Source of the DNA: Gammaproteobacteria bacterium
GTDB lineage: Bacteria; Pseudomonadota; Gammaproteobacteria; JADZEE01
Reading direction: 5' to 3'
Length of the DNA: 64,000 nucleotides
Assembly: GCA_020850735.1 (NCBI GenBank)
Contig: JADZEE010000001.1
Location: 62,001-126,000, forward strand
The position numbers and the translations under genes were made by a program. Shown here in pieces: positions 19,101-27,446 of the stretch. The notes beneath the pieces are model-generated. The model saw only the letters and a program-made list of their open reading frames with translations, was not told the origin of the DNA and made no database searches. How positions within the stretch are numbered: position 1 is the first letter of the stretch; each line of letters starts with the position of its first letter.

Positions 19101-21446
19101 ATGAAGCGACTGAACGTGGTTGCCGGCAGTGCCCGGCGCGTGATCACCGCCACCTGCGCCGGGCTGGTCATGGTGCTGTCGCTCCCCGCGGCCACCGCCG
19201 ACACGGGGACCATCGAGGAGATCGTCGTCACCGCCCGCAAGCGTGAGGAGCGGTTGCAGGACACGCCGATTTCCATCACCGCATTCACCGCCCGGGATCT
19301 CGAGCTGCGGCCGGAGAGCAACATCGGCGAGCTGGTCAACTTCGCGCCCAACGTCAGCTACACCATCGGCGGCGCCAACGGCGGCAGCGCATCCCAGATC
19401 TTCATTCGCGGCATCGGCCAGGTGGATTTCGCCATCGGCCAGGAACCCGGCGTGGCCACCTACGTCGACGGCGTGTACCTGAGCCGCACCGTCGGTGCGC
19501 TGCTCGACATCGTCGACTTCGAGCGCATCGAGGTGCTGCGCGGCCCGCAAGGGACGCTGTTCGGCCGCAACGCCGTCGGCGGTGCGCTCAATATTACCAC
19601 CGTCAAACCGGGCGATACTTTCGCCGCCGGAGGCGAGGTTACCGTCGGCCGTTTCGATCGCCTCGACGGCAAGGGCATGATCAACGTGCCCTTGAGCGAC
19701 ACGCTGTCCCTGCGCCTCACCGCTGCGCACCGCGGCCGCGACGGTATCGGCGAGCGGCTCACCGATGGGGAAGACGTCGGCGACATCGACACCGATGCGG
19801 GCCGGGCACAGCTGCGCTGGGCGCTGAGCGATGCCTTGGAGGTCAACTTCGCCGCCGACTACATGCGCAAGGACGAGGGGACTTATCCGGCGACGCTGCT
19901 CACGGTCGAGAGTCCGCCGGTCGGGCTCGCGGCGCTGTACAGCGCGACCGTCGGCGCCGCCGCGGGTATTCCGTTCACCCCGGCGCTCATCACCGGCGAT
20001 CGTTACGACAGTTACACGGGCGGCCCGAACGTCAACGACCAGACCATCTGGGGCCTGTCGATGACCGTGGACGCAGCGCTCGCCGGGCTGGATTTGCGCT
20101 CGATCACCGCTTACCGCGAACTGGATGCGCGTTATTCGCGCGAAACCGACGGCTACCCGCTGCCATTGCTCGACGTCATCAACGACGACGCGCAGCAGCA
20201 GCTTTCGCAGGAATTGCAGTTGTCGCAGTCGCGCGACCGGCTCGACTGGATCGCCGGGTTCTTCTACTTCAACGAGAACTCGGGCGGGGTGAGCGATTCC
20301 ATGATCGGCTCGGGGATCTACCCATTCCTCGAAGCCCTGCCCGGGCCGTTCATTCCACTCGGCCCGCCGCCGCCGGGAACCTCCTGCGCAGCCGGCACGA
20401 CGCCGCCGGGATTTCCCTGTGCGGGCGGAGCCGGAAACCCGATCAACATTGCGCTGGACAACGATCGCACCGACATCATCAACCAGGACACGCGCAGCTA
20501 CGCCTTGTTCGGTGAGGCGACCTACGATCTCAGCGAGCTGCTGAGCCTCACGCTCGGCGGGCGTTATACCATCGAAGACAAGGAGTTCACCCTCGATTCG
20601 ACCCGCACACAGTCGGGCGTGACCCTGCTGCCGTATACGAAGGTCGAGGAGAGCTGGACGAATTTCTCGCCTAAGGGCGGTATCGACGTGCACTGGCGCG
20701 AGGATCTGCTCACCTATTTCACAGTGACCAAGGGATTCAAGGCCGGTGGTTTCAATGCCCGGGCGCGCAACGGCACGGAGCTCGAACCATTCGATCCCGA
20801 AGAGGTGCTGACCTACGAGCTCGGCCTGAAATCGCAGTGGTTCGACAACCGCCTGCGGGCCAACGCGGCGGTGTTCTACAACGACTACACCGACATCCAG
20901 GTCATCGTCGTGCAGGCCGACCCGACCACCGGGCAGGTGTTCAGCCGCGTGGAGAATGCCGGCGAAGCCGAGATCAAGGGTTTCGAGCTCGAGCTCACGG
21001 CACGTGTGGCCGAGGGCCTGGACCTGGCGGGAGGCGTGGGTTACACGGATGCCGAGTTCACCGAGGTTCAGACGGGCGGTGAGTTCACCGAGGACAGCGA
21101 GTTCATCCAGACGCCGAAATGGACCGCGAACGTGAGCCTGCAGTACGCCCGCTCGCTCGCGGCCTACGGTCAGCTCATCGTGCGTGCTGACTACGCCCAC
21201 CGGTCGGAATACTACAACGACGCGCAGAACTCCGAACGGACCCGGGAATCCGGCTACGGGCTACTCAACGCCTCCATCACCTGGCAGACCGCCGACGAGC
21301 ACATGGGGCTGCGCCTGTTCGGCACCAATCTCACCGATGCCGAGTACCTGATGTTCGGCATCGATCCGACCGCGGGCCTGGGCTTTTCGTCCGGCACCTT
21401 CGGCCGGCCGCGTGAATGGGGCCTGACGGCGTTCTACCGCTTCTGA
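19101..21446 (+). CDS. TonB-dependent outer-membrane receptor
   Basis: A 781-residue receptor that would import a ligand across the outer membrane using TonB/ExbB/ExbD energy. It has a signal peptide (LVMVLSLPAATA), a TonB box-like TIEEIVVTARKREERLQDTP, a plug domain with FIRGIG, VDGVYLSR and VEVLRGPQGTLFGRNAVGGALN-type motifs (here IEVLRGPQGT), and a long beta-barrel ending in the outer-membrane signature FYRF with a terminal Phe. This subfamily is common in sphingomonads and Steroidobacter-like bacteria beside degradation genes, not siderophore genes. A GGGGGAG ribosome site precedes ATG 19101. It is divergent from the marR operon. Confidence 0.94.
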   Translation: MKRLNVVAGSARRVITATCAGLVMVLSLPAATADTGTIEEIVVTARKREERLQDTPISITAFTARDLELRPESNIGELVNFAPNVSYTIGGANGGSASQIFIRGIGQVDFAIGQEPGVATYVDGVYLSRTVGALLDIVDFERIEVLRGPQGTLFGRNAVGGALNITTVKPGDTFAAGGEVTVGRFDRLDGKGMINVPLSDTLSLRLTAAHRGRDGIGERLTDGEDVGDIDTDAGRAQLRWALSDALEVNFAADYMRKDEGTYPATLLTVESPPVGLAALYSATVGAAAGIPFTPALITGDRYDSYTGGPNVNDQTIWGLSMTVDAALAGLDLRSITAYRELDARYSRETDGYPLPLLDVINDDAQQQLSQELQLSQSRDRLDWIAGFFYFNENSGGVSDSMIGSGIYPFLEALPGPFIPLGPPPPGTSCAAGTTPPGFPCAGGAGNPINIALDNDRTDIINQDTRSYALFGEATYDLSELLSLTLGGRYTIEDKEFTLDSTRTQSGVTLLPYTKVEESWTNFSPKGGIDVHWREDLLTYFTVTKGFKAGGFNARARNGTELEPFDPEEVLTYELGLKSQWFDNRLRANAAVFYNDYTDIQVIVVQADPTTGQVFSRVENAGEAEIKGFELELTARVAEGLDLAGGVGYTDAEFTEVQTGGEFTEDSEFIQTPKWTANVSLQYARSLAAYGQLIVRADYAHRSEYYNDAQNSERTRESGYGLLNASITWQTADEHMGLRLFGTNLTDAEYLMFGIDPTAGLGFSSGTFGRPREWGLTAFYRF

Positions 21447-21455
21447 CGCCCGGGC

Positions 21456-21492
21456 CGGCGCGGATCCGCGAGCTTCGCGCGGATCCGCGCCG
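21456..21492 (+). terminator. Strong hairpin after the TonB receptor
   Basis: A perfect 15-base stem (21456-21470 with 21478-21492) closes a 7-base loop AGCTTCG, starting 10 bases after the receptor stop codon. There is no T-run behind it, so it may end transcription with other factors, protect the 3' end of the receptor mRNA, or both. Confidence 0.55.
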
Positions 21493-21652
21493 TGCCATGT
21501 TCATCGCCGCATGGCGGCGCCATAATCCACGCTCCTGCCACCGCCGACCGGGAATCCCATGGCACAGGGCGTCCGAGCGGTATCCGCCATCCTCGCGACC
21601 GGTCCCGCCGGCGCGATCCCGGGCACAGTCGTGCGCTGAGAGTCGCGGACCC

Positions 21653-22522
21653 GTGCAGGCCGAGCAGGACATCCGTTGCGTCGAGCTCAGTGCGCAGGAT
21701 CAGCGCTCGATTCAGGTGCGCCCGCTCGAGCACCTGAACTTCCCGACGAGCCGTCCGGAACCCCCGCACCGGCACAATTTTCAGGAGCTCATCTGGATCG
21801 GCCGGGGCCGCGGGCGGCACGCGATCGACGACCAGATCCTGGAGCTCGCCCCGCACACCTGCTACTTCGTCGCCCGCGGGCAGGTGCATCAATTCCTGCG
21901 CGCCGACGGTGTCGACGGCTGTGTCATCGGTTTCACCGACGATTTCCTGCCCGACACCCGCACGAGCGGCAGCCGACTGCTCATGCTCGCGCTGTTCAAC
22001 AACCTGACGGCGGTGCGGGCGATCCCCCTGCGCGGCGCCGATGCGGCTGACATCGAAGCGCTGGTCGGGCAGATCCGGCAGGAGTTCGATGCGCCGCATG
22101 GTTTCGGCAACGAAGAAGCCCTCGGCCACCTCGTGCAGATCCTGCTCATCCGGCTGCTGCGCACCCTGACCCGCCGCGGCGGTGACACCGTGCCGGAAGC
22201 GTCGCGCGCCAGCGTCTTTCGCGCATTCATCACCCTGCTCGAGCAACGCTTCCGCACCGTTCACGCGGTCACCGAATACGCCGCGTCCCTGAGCGTGTCG
22301 CCGCGGCAATTGTCCGAGGCGACCAAGCGGCACCTGGGCAAGCCCGCCAAGCAGGTCATCGAGGAACGTCTGATCCTGGAGGCCAAGCGCGACCTGCGCT
22401 TCACGGACCGTTCCGTCAAGGAAATCGCCTACGCGCTGGGCTTCGACGATCCAGCCCATTTCAGCAAGACCTTCAAGCGCCTCGCCCGCACCTCGCCCCG
22501 CCGCTATCGCGCCGGGCTGTAG
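21653..22522 (+). CDS. AraC family transcriptional regulator
   Basis: A 289-residue regulator with an N-terminal cupin ligand domain (PPHRHNFQELIWIGRGRGRH ... YFVARGQVHQF) and a C-terminal double helix-turn-helix. The latter shows VTEYAASLSVSPRQLSEATK, KPAKQVIEERLILEAKRDL and the signature VKEIAYALGFDDPAHFSKTF-KR. GTG 21653 starts the protein just before the cupin; the upstream frame reads across the receptor end. It sits 95 bases upstream of the molybdenum enzyme on the same strand and is the likely activator of that gene set. Confidence 0.9.
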   Translation: MQAEQDIRCVELSAQDQRSIQVRPLEHLNFPTSRPEPPHRHNFQELIWIGRGRGRHAIDDQILELAPHTCYFVARGQVHQFLRADGVDGCVIGFTDDFLPDTRTSGSRLLMLALFNNLTAVRAIPLRGADAADIEALVGQIRQEFDAPHGFGNEEALGHLVQILLIRLLRTLTRRGGDTVPEASRASVFRAFITLLEQRFRTVHAVTEYAASLSVSPRQLSEATKRHLGKPAKQVIEERLILEAKRDLRFTDRSVKEIAYALGFDDPAHFSKTFKRLARTSPRRYRAGL

Positions 22523-22617
22523 AAATCTACCGGCCACCCGCGGTTTTTTCCATTCAAGGCGCACGGGGATCCGCCTTAGGCTGTGACCGTCATCGCTACG
22601 GACCGGGAGCAGGCAGC

Positions 22618-24765
22618 ATGGCCGAGTTCGCCCGCGCCAACGTCGAGCGCGAGATAAAGACCTACGGCTACGACGCGGTCGTCAAGAGCCACTGTCGCAT
22701 GTGTCACGGCGGCTGCGGCGTTCTGGTCTATACCCGCGCGGGCAAGGTCGCCAGGATCGCAGGTGATCCCGACTGCCCGATCAACCACGGTACCCTGTGC
22801 CCCAAAGGCATCGGCTCCGCGCAGCTCGCCTATCACCCGGACCGCCTGACCCATCCCGTCCGTCGGATCGGGCCCAAGGGCAGCGGGCGCTGGGAACGCA
22901 TCAGCTGGGACGAGGCGCTCGATACCATCGCGGCGCGGATGCTCGATTACAAGGCGAGCTTCGGCGCCGAGTCCGTGGTCCTCGGTTACGGTACCGGGCG
23001 CGAGAACGAGGCCGCCATCTACCGGCTCGCCAATCTGTTCGGCTCGCCGAACGTGCTCACCGCCGGGCATCTGTGTTACGGCCCGCGGATCTCCACCGGC
23101 ATCATCACCTGTGGTTCGAATCCGATCGTCGATTACGAGAACGATCCACGCTGCATCATGGTCTGGGGCAACAACCTCGTCATTGCGAATTCGGACGAGT
23201 ACAAGGGCGAATCACTCGCCACCTGCATCGAGCGTGGCGCAAAGCTCATCTGCGTCGACCCGCGCATGACGCGGCTCGCGGCGCGCGCCGACGTCTGGTT
23301 GCAACTGCGGCCGGGTACCGATGCCGCGCTCGCCCTCGGCATGCTCAACGTCATCATCGAAGAGGGGCTGTACGACCGGGAGTTCGTCGAGCGCCACGTG
23401 CACGGCTGGGAACCGTTCGTCGCCCGCGTGCGCGAGTACCCGCTGGAGCGGGTCGCGGCCATCACCTGGGTACCGCAGGAGCAGATCCGCGCGGCGGCGC
23501 GCCTGTTCGCGACCACCGCGCCCGCCGCGATCCAGTGGGGCGTAGCCATAGAACAGCAGATCACCTGTCAGGACAACAACCGCCTGCTCATGGCACTGAT
23601 GGGTATCACGGGCAACATCGATCGACGCGGCGGCCAGGTGCTGTTCCGCACTCCGAAGATCCGCAACGTCGGGGAGTTCGGCGCGCACAAGCTCCTGCCC
23701 CGGACCCAGGCGGACAAGCGTCTCGGTGGCGACCGGTTCCGGCTCGCCGGCAACTTCGCGATCATCAATCCCAAGTGCGTGTGGGACGCGATCCTGACCG
23801 CAGAGCCGTACCCGGTGAAGATGCTGTTCTTCATCAGCTCCAATCCGCTCATGACGCGCGCCAACGCCACCGAGGTCCATCGCGCGCTCAACGAAGTGGA
23901 GTTCATGGCGGTAGCCGATTTCTTCATCACGCCCACGGCCGAGCTCGCCGACATCGTCCTGCCGGCGGCGACGTGGCTGGAGATGGACTACATCGGGGAT
24001 TTCTGGAAGCGTCACGGCTACATCCTGCCACGACGCAAGGTAGTGCAGATCGGCGAATGCCGGTCGGATCACGAGATGCTGAACGATCTCGCCCACCGCA
24101 TCGGCCAGGGCGAGCACTGGTGGGACGACTTCGAGAGCGGCCTGGACTGGATCCTCGAACCGATGGGCATCACCTGGAAGGACTTCGAGAAGATGGACTA
24201 CGTGCGAGGAGAGGTGAAATACGAAAAGTACAAAGAGAAAGGCTTCTCCACGCCCACCGGCAAGTTCGAGCTGTGGTCGACGAAAATGCAGGAATGGGGC
24301 TACGACCCCTTGCCGGGTTACCGCGAACCGTCGGAGAGTCCGGTCAGCCGCCCTGATCTGCACGAGCGCTATCCCTACATACTCGTGACCGGCGCGCGCT
24401 CGCCGGGATTCTTCCACACCGAGAACCGGCAGCTGCCGTGGATGCGGGAGCTGCACCCGGATCCGACCATCGAGATCCACCCGCAGACCGCGGCCGCGCT
24501 CGGCATCCGCGACGGCGACTGGGTCGTGGTCGAATCCGCCCGCGGCCGGATCCGCATGCGGGCGAAGCTGTTCGCCGGCATCGACCCGCGCGTGGTGGGT
24601 GCGCAGCACGCCTGGTGGCATCCGGAGCTCAAGGACTCGGACCATGGCTGGAACCGGTCCAACGTCAACGTGCTGACCGACGATTCCTACGAGTCCTGCG
24701 ATCCCGCGATGGGTGCAAACAGCGTCCGCACCCTGCTGTGCAACATCCACCCCGAGCGGCAGTGA
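22618..24765 (+). CDS. Molybdopterin oxidoreductase, DMSO reductase family (catalytic subunit)
   Basis: A 715-residue bis-MGD enzyme. The N-terminus binds a 4Fe-4S cluster (C26-x2-C29-x3-C33, C61 in LCPKG). The Mo or W ligand is probably C153 in GHLCYGP. The C-terminal dinucleotide-binding domain starts near YPYILVTGARSPGFFHTENR and contains IEIHPQTAAALGI-RDGDWVVVESARG. No Tat or Sec signal precedes it (MAEFARANVEREIK), so it should act in the cytoplasm. Cys ligation and size put it near the acetylene hydratase/formate dehydrogenase/polysulfide reductase branch, but H30 stands where acetylene hydratase has a catalytic Asp. The next gene encodes its Fe-S partner. The reaction is unknown. Confidence 0.9.
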   Translation: MAEFARANVEREIKTYGYDAVVKSHCRMCHGGCGVLVYTRAGKVARIAGDPDCPINHGTLCPKGIGSAQLAYHPDRLTHPVRRIGPKGSGRWERISWDEALDTIAARMLDYKASFGAESVVLGYGTGRENEAAIYRLANLFGSPNVLTAGHLCYGPRISTGIITCGSNPIVDYENDPRCIMVWGNNLVIANSDEYKGESLATCIERGAKLICVDPRMTRLAARADVWLQLRPGTDAALALGMLNVIIEEGLYDREFVERHVHGWEPFVARVREYPLERVAAITWVPQEQIRAAARLFATTAPAAIQWGVAIEQQITCQDNNRLLMALMGITGNIDRRGGQVLFRTPKIRNVGEFGAHKLLPRTQADKRLGGDRFRLAGNFAIINPKCVWDAILTAEPYPVKMLFFISSNPLMTRANATEVHRALNEVEFMAVADFFITPTAELADIVLPAATWLEMDYIGDFWKRHGYILPRRKVVQIGECRSDHEMLNDLAHRIGQGEHWWDDFESGLDWILEPMGITWKDFEKMDYVRGEVKYEKYKEKGFSTPTGKFELWSTKMQEWGYDPLPGYREPSESPVSRPDLHERYPYILVTGARSPGFFHTENRQLPWMRELHPDPTIEIHPQTAAALGIRDGDWVVVESARGRIRMRAKLFAGIDPRVVGAQHAWWHPELKDSDHGWNRSNVNVLTDDSYESCDPAMGANSVRTLLCNIHPERQ

Positions 24766-24778
24766 GGCGCGCTCCCCC

Positions 24779-25267
24779 GTGACCCGGCAACTCGCGCTGA
24801 TCATCGACCATCAGGCGTGCTGGGGCTGCCTGGCATGCGAAGTCGCCTGCAAGCAGGAGAACGGCGCCAGCGCCGGCGTCAAGCTCATCGAGGTCCGTGA
24901 GCGAGGTCCCGAGCTCGTCGACGGCACGCTGCGATTCTCCTTCGAGGTGAACTACTGCACCCAGTGCGAGGACTACCCGTGCGCTTCGGTCTGCGCGGTC
25001 GATGCGATCGTCAAACGCGCCGACAGCATCGTGGTGATGGACTACGAACGCTGCATGGGCTGTGATCTGTGTACCGACGCCTGCCCCTTCGGTGCCATCA
25101 CCTACGACCACGATCGCAACGTGACGCAGAAGTGCAACCTGTGCCACCACCGGGTGGATCAGGGCTTGCTGCCGGCCTGCGCGGACGGCGTGTGCATCGG
25201 CCACTGCATCCATTTCGGCGATCCGCGGGAGATCCGTCCACGGCTCGGTCTGCCGGCCGGCGCGTGA
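24779..25267 (+). CDS. Four-cluster ferredoxin-like electron-transfer subunit (DmsB/NrfC type)
   Basis: A 162-residue protein with four groups of cysteines: C14/C17/C20/C24, C60/C63/C68/C72, C92/C95/C98/C102, and a last group C119/C122/C134/C139 (C143 also near). This is the pattern of DmsB/PhsB/HybA electron-transfer subunits that sit between a molybdenum subunit and a membrane anchor. No anchor gene follows, so electrons may go to a soluble carrier. GTG 24779 is 13 bases after the catalytic subunit's stop; its own stop overlaps the next start by GTGA. Confidence 0.9.
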   Translation: MTRQLALIIDHQACWGCLACEVACKQENGASAGVKLIEVRERGPELVDGTLRFSFEVNYCTQCEDYPCASVCAVDAIVKRADSIVVMDYERCMGCDLCTDACPFGAITYDHDRNVTQKCNLCHHRVDQGLLPACADGVCIGHCIHFGDPREIRPRLGLPAGA

Positions 25268-27369
25268 GCGCCGGGTCCGTCACGGCGGGGCCGCGCGCGG
25301 ACGCGTACGCCCGGCTGTTTCACCCGGCGAGCATCGTCGTGGTCGGTGCCAGCGACGACGTGCGCAAGCCCGGCGGCAGGGTGCTGGCAAACATCCTTCG
25401 CGGTGGCTATGCCGGCACGCTGTGGACCGTGCATCCGCGCGCTGCCCGGGTACAGGGTGTCACGGCCTGCCCAGGCATCGGCGATCTGCCCGCGGCGCCC
25501 GATCTCGCGATCATCGCCGTCCCCGCGGCTGCGGTCGCGCCGGCGCTGGAAGCGCTCGGCCGCAAGGGCACCGCCGCCGCAATCGTGCTCAGCTCGGGTT
25601 TCGGCGAGACCGGTGCGAGCGGTATCGTGGCCGAGCGGTCCCTGCGCGCGATTGCCGAGCGCGCCGGCATGACGCTGGTCGGCCCGAACTGCTCCGGGAT
25701 CCTCACGCCCACCTATGCCGGCAAGTTCGCCGGCATCATTCCCGCGCTCGCAGCGGGCAGCATCGACGTCGTCACCAGCTCCGGCGCCACAGTGGACTAC
25801 CTGCTCGAGCAGGCGACGCCGCGCGGCCTGCGCTTCGATAAGGTGGCCAATCTGGGCAATTGCGCCCAGACCACGGTCGAGGACGTGGTCGCCATGCTGG
25901 ACGCCAACCATGCCATCGGCAGTGCCGGCGTGCTGCTGCTGTACATGGAAACGCTCAGGGACCCGCAGCTGCTGTTGCAGCACGCACGCAGTCTGGCGCG
26001 TAAAGGCTGCCGCATCGTCGCCATCAAGTCCGGTGTCAGCGCGGCGGGCGAGCGTGCGGCCGCCTGCCACACGGGCGCGCTCGCCACCCGCGACGCCGCC
26101 GTCCAGGCGCTGTTCGACAAGGCCGGCATCCTGCGGGTCGCGAGCAAGGCCGAGCTGATCGAGGTCGCGGCGGCCTCGATCGCGCTGCGCGGCGCGGGGC
26201 GGTGCCGGCGCGTGTGCATCGTCACCGACGCGGGCGGACCGGGTGTCCTGCTGACCGACGTTCTCGCCCGCCACGGCATCGAAGTGCCGGTGCTGGGATC
26301 CGCGGCCCGCGAGCGCCTGGCCGGTGTGCTGCCGGCCGAGGCGTCACTCGTCAACCCGGTCGACTGCCTGCCGAGCCGCGACGCCGACGCGATCGCGCGC
26401 GTCCTCGATATCCTCGTCGAGGAGGAACGCGAAAGCATCGACGCCATCGTCGTGGTGATGGGCAACTCCGGACTCACGCCCAATGCGCCCATCTACGAGG
26501 CCATCAGACGCGCCGTGCACCGCAGTCCGATACCGATCCTGGCGGTGTTGAGCTCGGCGACCACCTGCGCGGCCGATCTCGCGCGCTACACCGCGGCAGG
26601 CGGGATCTACTTTACCGACGAGGTAGCGCTCGGCGAGGCGCTGGGGCGGATCGCCAGCCGGCCGCTGCCCGCGGCAGAGCCCGCCCCCGTCGGCGGTTAC
26701 GACCGCGCCGCCGTTGCCGGGGCGCTGGCGCAGGCGCACGGTGTCCTCGAACCGGATTGCGCGAGCGCGGTGCTGCGCGCGGCCGGCATCCCGGTCATCG
26801 CCCAGAGCGAGGTCCGCGCGCGCGAGGATCTGGCCGCGGCCTGCGCGCGGATCGGCTATCCGCTTGCCATCAAGGCCATCGGCCCGGTGCACAAGACCGA
26901 GGTCGGCGGCGTGCGCGTGGGGATCCGCGACGACGCGCAGGCCGCCGCCGCCTGGAGCGCCATGACCGGCGGCGCCGGCGTGCGCGGCGTGCTGGTGCAG
27001 GCGCTCGCGCACGGGCCCGAGCTCATCCTGGGCGCGGTCCGTGAACCCGGCTTCGGTCACCTGCTCATGTTCGGACTCGGCGGGATCCACACCGAGGTGC
27101 TCGCCGACGTGCGCTTTGCCCTCGCGCCGCTCGGTCACGACGAGGCGCTGGGCCTCGTGCGCGGGATCCGTGGCTTCGCCCTGCTGGAAGGCTATCGCGG
27201 CGGCGAACCGGTCGCGCCGGAGGTGCTCGCACAGCATCTGTGCCGGCTCTCGCGGCTCGTGACCGACTTCCCGCGGATCGCCGCGATCGACCTGAACCCG
27301 ATGATGGGGACGGGTACGGATCTGCACGTCGTCGACGCGCGCATCGTCGCCGACGCCACCGATCCCTGA
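25264..27369 (+). CDS. ADP-forming acyl-CoA synthetase (fused alpha-beta)
   Basis: A 701-residue NDP-forming acyl-CoA synthetase. It has a CoA-binding Rossmann domain (PASIVVVGASDDVRKPGG), succinyl-CoA-ligase-like domains with the phosphohistidine H269 in ACHTGALA, and a C-terminal ATP-grasp domain (YPLAIKAIGPVHKTEVGGV, HLLMFGLGGIHTEVL, DLNPMM). It interconverts an acyl-CoA, ADP and phosphate with the free acid, ATP and CoA, so it can either activate an acid or conserve energy. Its GTG overlaps the ferredoxin-like gene stop by 4 bases. Coupling to the molybdenum enzyme suggests the oxidoreductase product or substrate is an acid or acyl-CoA. Confidence 0.92.
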   Translation: MSAGSVTAGPRADAYARLFHPASIVVVGASDDVRKPGGRVLANILRGGYAGTLWTVHPRAARVQGVTACPGIGDLPAAPDLAIIAVPAAAVAPALEALGRKGTAAAIVLSSGFGETGASGIVAERSLRAIAERAGMTLVGPNCSGILTPTYAGKFAGIIPALAAGSIDVVTSSGATVDYLLEQATPRGLRFDKVANLGNCAQTTVEDVVAMLDANHAIGSAGVLLLYMETLRDPQLLLQHARSLARKGCRIVAIKSGVSAAGERAAACHTGALATRDAAVQALFDKAGILRVASKAELIEVAAASIALRGAGRCRRVCIVTDAGGPGVLLTDVLARHGIEVPVLGSAARERLAGVLPAEASLVNPVDCLPSRDADAIARVLDILVEEERESIDAIVVVMGNSGLTPNAPIYEAIRRAVHRSPIPILAVLSSATTCAADLARYTAAGGIYFTDEVALGEALGRIASRPLPAAEPAPVGGYDRAAVAGALAQAHGVLEPDCASAVLRAAGIPVIAQSEVRAREDLAAACARIGYPLAIKAIGPVHKTEVGGVRVGIRDDAQAAAAWSAMTGGAGVRGVLVQALAHGPELILGAVREPGFGHLLMFGLGGIHTEVLADVRFALAPLGHDEALGLVRGIRGFALLEGYRGGEPVAPEVLAQHLCRLSRLVTDFPRIAAIDLNPMMGTGTDLHVVDARIVADATDP

Positions 27370-27446
27370 TCCTCGCTCACCGCGCAGTGCCGGTACGCCC
27401 CCGGCGCGCGCGGGTCGCCGTGCGGATCACGAACGCGCGGCCGGGC

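Noticed and set aside
19080-21200. 706-residue minus-strand frame opposite the TonB receptor
   Set aside because: Mirror of a well-supported receptor gene; no family motif.
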